Part shown: piece by piece, positions 1 through 5,153 of the stretch | Layout: each line of letters starts with the position of its first letter | Position numbering within the stretch: the first letter of the stretch is position 1 | Assembly (NCBI GenBank): GCA_012799155.1 | Contig: JAAZLV010000085.1 | Span: 1-5,153 of the forward strand | DNA from: Bacteroidales bacterium | GTDB lineage: Bacteria > Bacteroidota > Bacteroidia > Bacteroidales > Dysgonomonadaceae | Length of the DNA stretch: 5,153 nucleotides | Direction: 5' to 3' | Translations under genes and position numbers: made by a program | The notes under the pieces: model-generated | What the model was told of the DNA's origin: nothing | The model's input: only the letters and a program-made list of their open reading frames with translations | Databases searched by the model: none

Positions 1-656
1 AGCGCCTGTTATTACTGAAAAACAAATTGGAGCAATTAAATGTTCGTGTCTTGACGCTCTGTTTTGATGTGTGTGATGAGCAGTCGGTAAAACAATCGTT
101 GGGGTCATTGCCCGAAGAGTGGCAGGCAATCGATATCCTGGTCAATAATGCTGGTCTGGCTGCCGGTCTGAGCACCTTACAGGAGGGAAACAGCGACGAC
201 TGGAACAGGATGATCGATACCAATGTGAAGGGGTTGCTGTATGTCACGCGTGCTGTAACTCCCGGCATGGTGGTGAGGGGCAGCGGACAGATCGTCAATA
301 TCGGATCCATCGCTGGCAAGGAGGTTTATCCAAACGGGAATGTCTATTGTGCCACAAAGCATGCGGTTGATGCCCTCACAAAGGGTATGCGTATCGATCT
401 TCTAACTCATGGCATTCGTGTGACACAGGTATGCCCCGGCGCGGTGGAGACCGAATTCTCGTTGGTACGGTTCCATGGTGATGCTGCTCGTGCTGAAAAG
501 GTGTATCAAGGCTTTGAGAACCTCATCGCCGCGGATATAGCCGAATGTATCCGGTTTGTTATCAACCGTCCCCCGCATGTGAACATCAATGATATGGTTG
601 TGATGCCTACGGCACAGGCAACAGCTACACTTTTTCACAAAATTGACTATCTGTAA
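1..656 (+). CDS. SDR-family NAD(P)-dependent oxidoreductase, YdfG-like (5' end cut by window)
   Basis: This is the C-terminal part, about 217 codons, of a classical short-chain dehydrogenase/reductase. The frame is open to the left edge (reading from base 3, RLLLLKNK precedes the TTG at 27), so that TTG is not the start. The first 30-40 residues, with the TGxxxGIG cofactor loop, lie outside the window. Counting the TTG codon as residue 1, the NNAG motif is at 40-43, the structural Asn at 66, and the catalytic Ser94, Tyr107 and Lys111 form the usual S-x12-YxxxK arrangement. PGAVETEFS (137-145), followed by VRFHGD, and the tail VNINDMVVMPTAQ resemble E. coli YdfG, an NADP-dependent 3-hydroxy acid (serine/allo-threonine) dehydrogenase of about 248 residues. 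The family call is firm. The substrate is inferred from similarity only, because SDR specificity is hard to read from sequence. The enzyme is probably cytosolic. The stop lies 8 bases before the peptidase gene, suggesting one transcript. Confidence 0.93.
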   Translation, partial: RLLLLKNKLEQLNVRVLTLCFDVCDEQSVKQSLGSLPEEWQAIDILVNNAGLAAGLSTLQEGNSDDWNRMIDTNVKGLLYVTRAVTPGMVVRGSGQIVNIGSIAGKEVYPNGNVYCATKHAVDALTKGMRIDLLTHGIRVTQVCPGAVETEFSLVRFHGDAARAEKVYQGFENLIAADIAECIRFVINRPPHVNINDMVVMPTAQATATLFHKIDYL

Positions 657-664
657 ATCTAAAC

Positions 665-736
665 ATGAATCAAATGAAATCACGAACTATTTTATTTACA
701 CTTTTATTGACAATGACAACCACGATGATACAATCA
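665..736 (+). other. Signal peptide of the S9 peptidase
   Basis: The first 24 residues have a short charged N-region (Lys5, Arg7), a hydrophobic core ([14 protein letters not shown], residues 9-22) and a plausible signal peptidase I site after Gln23-Ser24. There is no lipobox Cys, so export as a soluble protein rather than a lipoprotein is expected. Cleavage there would leave Gln25 at the new N-terminus, as in many Bacteroidota exported proteins, where it is often cyclised to pyroglutamate. The exact cleavage point is inferred; Ile at -3 is tolerated but not ideal. Confidence 0.75.
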
Positions 737-3118
737 CAGGAGAAGATCACTTTTCAAACTCCTCCCAGGGAGATACTGGAGTTGGTTGATGTTCAAAGAG
801 CACCCGTTGTGGAAATGGACAGCAGGAATGAACAGATGCTTTTCTATTACCGTAACAGCTTCAAGTCACTGGCAGAACTCAAGCAGCCCGAATTGCGATT
901 GGGGGGACTGCGCATCAATCCTGATGCCAACATCTCAAGTACAGTTACCTATTACAACGATGTTCGTTATAAGAAGACGGTCGAAAATGATTTGCACCTC
1001 TTTGCCGGGATGCCTGCTGATGCACGCATGGCCTATTTCTCATTCTCTCCCGATGAAACTAAATTGGCATTTACAAACACTACTGATCAGGGTGTCGAAC
1101 TGTGGGTGGTCGATCTAACCCAACTCACCGCACGCAGAATTACAGAGGCTGTTCTGAATGCCAATACCGGTATGCCATACAGTTGGTTCCCCGATGGTTT
1201 GTCGCTGCTGGTGAGGATTTTGCCCGCCGATCGCCCATCTCTGATTGATGCATTGAAGGCATTGCCGGAAGGACCTATTGTGTCGGTCAGCGAGGGTCAG
1301 ATCTCACAAAACCGTACCTATCAGGATCTGCTTAAGAATCCTGTCGATGAACTCAACTTCGAGAGGCTTGTCACATCTGAACTTTGTCGTGTGAATCTTA
1401 ATGGTGATGTTGACCTTTGGAAGGAAGCAGGGATGTATATCGATCATGAGTTCTCTCCCGGCGGAGATTTTCTGCTGTTAACCACACTGGAGCACCCATT
1501 TTCATACCTGGTACCCTGGTATAGCTTCCCCAACAGAACCGATCTCTTTCATGCCGATGGTCGTTTCATGAAGACCTTCAGTCGGCAGCCACTGCTCGAC
1601 AACCTGCCAGTGGGTTTTATGGCCACCTGGCAGGGAAAGCGCAACATCCACTGGCGGGCCGACAAGCCGGCAACACTTGCGTGGGTGGAAGCTTTGGACA
1701 ATGGTGATCCGGAAGTGGCGAAGCCTTTTCGCGACGAGCTCTTTCAACTGGAAGCCCCTTTTACCGGTAAGGCTCAATCATTGATGAAGACCATTCAGCG
1801 ATTCGCAGGGGTGATATGGGGCAATGATAGCTATGCAGTGGTACTGGATCGCTGGTGGAACACACGAAATAGCAAAACCTATCTCTTCAATCCTTCTGAC
1901 AGCAGTCGTGAACCTCATATCCTATTCGACCGTGATTATCAGGACACTTATAGCCACCCGGGGATCTTTCAGACAGAGAAGAACGAACTGGGCAGTTACA
2001 TCCTTAAAATTGAAGATGGCAACGCTTACCTGTTTGGAGAGGGTTTCACGCCGGAAGGTCAGTTTCCCTTCATTGACGCACTCAATTTGAAAACGCTTCG
2101 CAAGAAAAGGATATATCAATCTGACCTCAAAGGAGAAGTAGAGAGTCTTGTTTCTTTTGCTGATAGTAAGAAAGGACGCGTGATCACCCGTCTTGAATCA
2201 CCCGTAAATTATCCTAATTATTACATTAGGGATATCAATCAAAAAAAGAAACTGGTTCCACTTACAGACTTTGAGAATCCATTCAAGAGTATCGAAGGGA
2301 TTCACAAGGAAGTAATCAGTTACCGTAGGTCCGACGGTGTGACTCTTACCGGTACACTATACCTGCCTGCTGATTACGACAAGGAAAAGAAAGAAAAGCT
2401 GCCCATGATCATGTGGGCTTACCCCACTGAGTACAAGGACAAGAACAGTGCAGGTCAGAATACTACAAATCCCAATACATTCACCTATCTATCCTACGGC
2501 AATCCCATCTACTGGGTAACCCGAGGATATGCGGTACTTGATGATGCCGCTTTCCCCATCGTGGGAGAGGGTGAGGAGCAACCCAACGACAGCTTCGTCG
2601 ATCAACTCGTGGCAAATGCAAAAGCAGCCATCGATGCAGTCAGTGCAATGGGATATATTGACCCTGACCGGGTTGCTGTTGGAGGGCACTCCTATGGTGC
2701 CTTCATGACCGCCAACCTTCTCACGCACTCTGATCTGTTTGCTGCCGGTATTGCGCGCAGTGGTGCCTACAACAGAACGCTGACGCCTTTCGGCTTTCAG
2801 AGCGAAGAACGAAGTTATTGGGATGCCCCGGAAGTGTATCAGTCAATGTCTCCTTTCATGCATGCTGCAAAAATGAAGACGCCGATGCTGATCGTACATG
2901 GGGAGGCAGACAATAATTCCGGCACGCATACCATGCAGAGCGAACGTTATTTTCAAGCCCTGAAAAGTTTTGGAGCTCCGGTACGTCTTGTAATTCTTCC
3001 CTTGGAGAGCCATGGCTATGCTGCCAGAGAAAATGTATTACATCTGCTGTGGGAACAGGATCAGTGGCTGGAAAAATATGTAAAGAACAGGGTTAGAGAG
3101 AAGCGGCAGACAGACTGA
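665..3118 (+). CDS. Exported S9 serine peptidase, prolyl oligopeptidase clan, resembling plant glutamyl endopeptidase (S9D)
   Basis: Complete 817-residue peptidase. A signal peptide (about 1-24) is followed by a long N-terminal region, probably the beta-propeller that gates access to the active site (about 60-540; PD40-like FSFSPDE at 125-131 and FSPGG at 263-267), then a C-terminal alpha/beta-hydrolase domain (about 545-810). The triad is visible: nucleophile Ser676 in GGHSYGAFM, Asp749 in HGEADNN, His783 in ESHGYAARE. Tyr586 in WAYPTEYK is the likely oxyanion-hole tyrosine. From memory of the plant chloroplast glutamyl endopeptidase (CGEP, MEROPS S9D), several blocks match closely: RTYQDLL (217-223), WRADKP (330-335), [12 protein letters not shown] (from about 557), IVGEGEE (632-638), the [18 protein letters not shown] block after the nucleophile, and ESHGYAARE. 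Cleavage after Glu is therefore predicted but not shown. Likely role: digestion of peptides in the periplasm or outside the cell. The start at 665 has no Shine-Dalgarno; Met4 (674) is an alternative that keeps the signal peptide. Cytosolic DPP-like or acylaminoacyl peptidases are less likely. Confidence 0.94.
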   Translation: MNQMKSRTILFTLLLTMTTTMIQSQEKITFQTPPREILELVDVQRAPVVEMDSRNEQMLFYYRNSFKSLAELKQPELRLGGLRINPDANISSTVTYYNDVRYKKTVENDLHLFAGMPADARMAYFSFSPDETKLAFTNTTDQGVELWVVDLTQLTARRITEAVLNANTGMPYSWFPDGLSLLVRILPADRPSLIDALKALPEGPIVSVSEGQISQNRTYQDLLKNPVDELNFERLVTSELCRVNLNGDVDLWKEAGMYIDHEFSPGGDFLLLTTLEHPFSYLVPWYSFPNRTDLFHADGRFMKTFSRQPLLDNLPVGFMATWQGKRNIHWRADKPATLAWVEALDNGDPEVAKPFRDELFQLEAPFTGKAQSLMKTIQRFAGVIWGNDSYAVVLDRWWNTRNSKTYLFNPSDSSREPHILFDRDYQDTYSHPGIFQTEKNELGSYILKIEDGNAYLFGEGFTPEGQFPFIDALNLKTLRKKRIYQSDLKGEVESLVSFADSKKGRVITRLESPVNYPNYYIRDINQKKKLVPLTDFENPFKSIEGIHKEVISYRRSDGVTLTGTLYLPADYDKEKKEKLPMIMWAYPTEYKDKNSAGQNTTNPNTFTYLSYGNPIYWVTRGYAVLDDAAFPIVGEGEEQPNDSFVDQLVANAKAAIDAVSAMGYIDPDRVAVGGHSYGAFMTANLLTHSDLFAAGIARSGAYNRTLTPFGFQSEERSYWDAPEVYQSMSPFMHAAKMKTPMLIVHGEADNNSGTHTMQSERYFQALKSFGAPVRLVILPLESHGYAARENVLHLLWEQDQWLEKYVKNRVREKRQTD

Positions 3119-3166
3119 AAATTTGTCAGTCATGCTGTCAGTTTCCATGTCTGTATCTATTTTTTT
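3107..3166 (+). terminator. Possible rho-independent terminator of the SDR-peptidase unit
   Basis: CAGACA (3107-3112) can pair with TGTCTG (3148-3153), and inside it GACTGA (3113-3118, which includes the TGA stop) pairs perfectly with TCAGTC (3126-3131) across a 7-base loop. A run of seven T follows at 3160-3166. The T run is 6 bases past the outer arm and the structure is discontinuous and not GC-rich, so this is a weak terminator at best. The same bases may instead be regulatory DNA for groES. Confidence 0.3.
3124..3159 (+). repeat. Three direct TGTCWGT repeats with a 12-base period
   Basis: TGTCAGT occurs at 3124-3130 and again at 3136-3142, and TGTCTGT follows at 3148-3154, so the units start exactly 12 bases apart. 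The remaining 5 bases of each unit differ (CATGC, TTCCA, ATCTA), so only the 7-base core is kept. The array sits in the spacer between the peptidase stop and the groES promoter candidates. A regulator-binding array is one reading; chance or part of a hairpin is the other. Confidence 0.5.
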
Positions 3167-3194
3167 GTTTGATTTATGACATAAATAATTTTTG
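3164..3194 (+). promoter_or_regulatory. Candidate Bacteroidota housekeeping (sigma-ABfr type) promoter for groESL
   Basis: TTTG at 3164-3167 fits the -33 element and AATTTTTG at 3187-3194 fits the -7 element TAnnTTTG with one mismatch, the first T being A. The 19-base spacer is the usual length for this promoter class. The surrounding AT-richness makes chance matches easy. Its last bases overlap the sigma-54-like element that follows. Confidence 0.4.
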
Positions 3195-3208
3195 GCACAG
3201 ATTTCGCA
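3192..3208 (+). promoter_or_regulatory. Candidate sigma-54 (RpoN) -24/-12 promoter for groESL
   Basis: TTGGCAC (3192-3198), five bases, then TCGCA (3204-3208). The invariant GG (3194-3195) and GC (3206-3207) are separated by exactly 10 bases, as sigma-54 requires, and the -24 half is a full match to YTGGCAC. The -12 half has one mismatch (TCGC for TTGC). Transcription would start near 3219, giving a 49-base leader to the groES ATG. The orientation and position just before a stress operon support it. A working promoter of this kind needs an AAA+ activator bound upstream. Confidence 0.5.
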
Positions 3209-3267
3209 GTTCTGATGATGTCAATTTGATCAATAAAAAGTTAAATAGTAACATCAATTTTAGTAGT

Positions 3268-3540
3268 ATGAACATTAAACCATTGGCAGACAGAGTGCTG
3301 GTAAAACCAGCTGCTGCAGAAGAAAAAACAGTCAGCGGAATTATCATTCCCGATAGCGCAAAAGAAAAACCCCTCAAAGGTGAAGTGATTGCCGTAGGTA
3401 AAGGTACTAAGGATGAAGAGATGGTCGTGAAAGAAGGCGACAAGGTACTCTATGGTAAATATGCAGGTACTGAAATTGAAGTCGATGGTGTGCAACACCT
3501 CATCATGCGTCAATCAGACATCCTGGCGGTTCTATCGTGA
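3268..3540 (+). CDS. groES: Co-chaperonin GroES (10 kDa, Cpn10)
   Basis: Complete 90-residue GroES. It forms the heptameric lid that caps the GroEL chamber in the cytosol and releases substrate into the folding cavity. The start at 3268 gives the family N-terminus [14 protein letters not shown]; the open frame reaches further up to a TTG at 3169, but those 33 codons look like translated leader and match no GroES. The mobile loop that docks on GroEL is at about 17-34 with the hydrophobic tripeptide Ile25-Ile27 before Pro28. The C-terminus [11 protein letters not shown] (80-90) is typical. Compared with E. coli GroES (97 residues) most of the missing length lies in the roof hairpin ([15 protein letters not shown], 44-58), as is usual in Bacteroidota. 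No Shine-Dalgarno is seen; the leader is A/T-rich. groEL follows after 81 bases, forming the classical operon. Confidence 0.98.
   Translation: MNIKPLADRVLVKPAAAEEKTVSGIIIPDSAKEKPLKGEVIAVGKGTKDEEMVVKEGDKVLYGKYAGTEIEVDGVQHLIMRQSDILAVLS

Positions 3541-5153
<1,613 letters not shown>

Noticed and set aside
786..2090. Alternative-frame + strand open frames (786-1118, 1824-2090) within the peptidase gene
   Set aside because: They are out of frame inside a complete, well-conserved S9 gene, and their translations look like frame-shifted sequence.
3216..3256. Possible leader hairpin TGATGT (3216-3221) with ACATCA (3251-3256) and the palindrome TTGATCAA (3226-3233)
   Set aside because: Six A/T-rich pairs closing a 29-base loop is too weak to call an RNA thermometer or riboswitch, and an 8-base palindrome is expected by chance in such AT-rich DNA.
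3169..3267. N-terminal extension of GroES starting at a TTG at 3169
   Set aside because: The extra 33 residues match no GroES, overlap the promoter candidates, and the ATG at 3268 gives the canonical N-terminus.

Overview
The window reads as a piece of a Bacteroidales (Bacteroidota) chromosome. The evidence is a 90-residue GroES with the short form usual in that phylum, a GroEL close to Bacteroidota sequences, gene starts without Shine-Dalgarno sequences but with A/T-rich leaders, and a secreted S9 peptidase with a signal peptide ending in Gln-Ser-Gln. Coding sequence is moderate in GC and the spacers are clearly AT-rich. The family might be Dysgonomonadaceae or a neighbour, but this is a guess from general impression. 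All genes are on the + strand.

Region 1 (1-3118) holds two closely spaced genes: the 3' part of a classical short-chain dehydrogenase/reductase of the YdfG type (its NAD(P)-binding Gly-rich N-terminus lies before the window), then, after 8 bases, a complete 817-residue exported serine peptidase. The peptidase is of the prolyl oligopeptidase clan (S9) and looks most like the glutamyl endopeptidase subfamily (S9D) known from plant chloroplasts (CGEP). The spacing suggests co-transcription, but no shared pathway is evident.

Region 2 (3119-3267) is a 149-base AT-rich spacer and the most interesting non-coding part. It holds a dyad overlapping the peptidase stop codon, three TGTCWGT repeats at an exact 12-base period, a T-tract, a Bacteroidota-type housekeeping promoter candidate, and, partly overlapping that, a near-consensus sigma-54 (RpoN) -24/-12 element (TTGGCAC-N5-TCGCA, with the exact GG-N10-GC spacing). 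No CIRCE (HrcA) operator is visible.

Region 3 (3268-5153) is the groES-groEL chaperonin operon: groES complete, groEL cut by the window end at codon 510 of about 545. The two proteins assemble into the ATP-driven cytosolic folding chamber. The window is mostly ordinary housekeeping sequence. No mobile element, CRISPR, RNA gene or defence system is seen. The points worth a second look are the possible sigma-54 control of groESL and the plant-like S9D peptidase.
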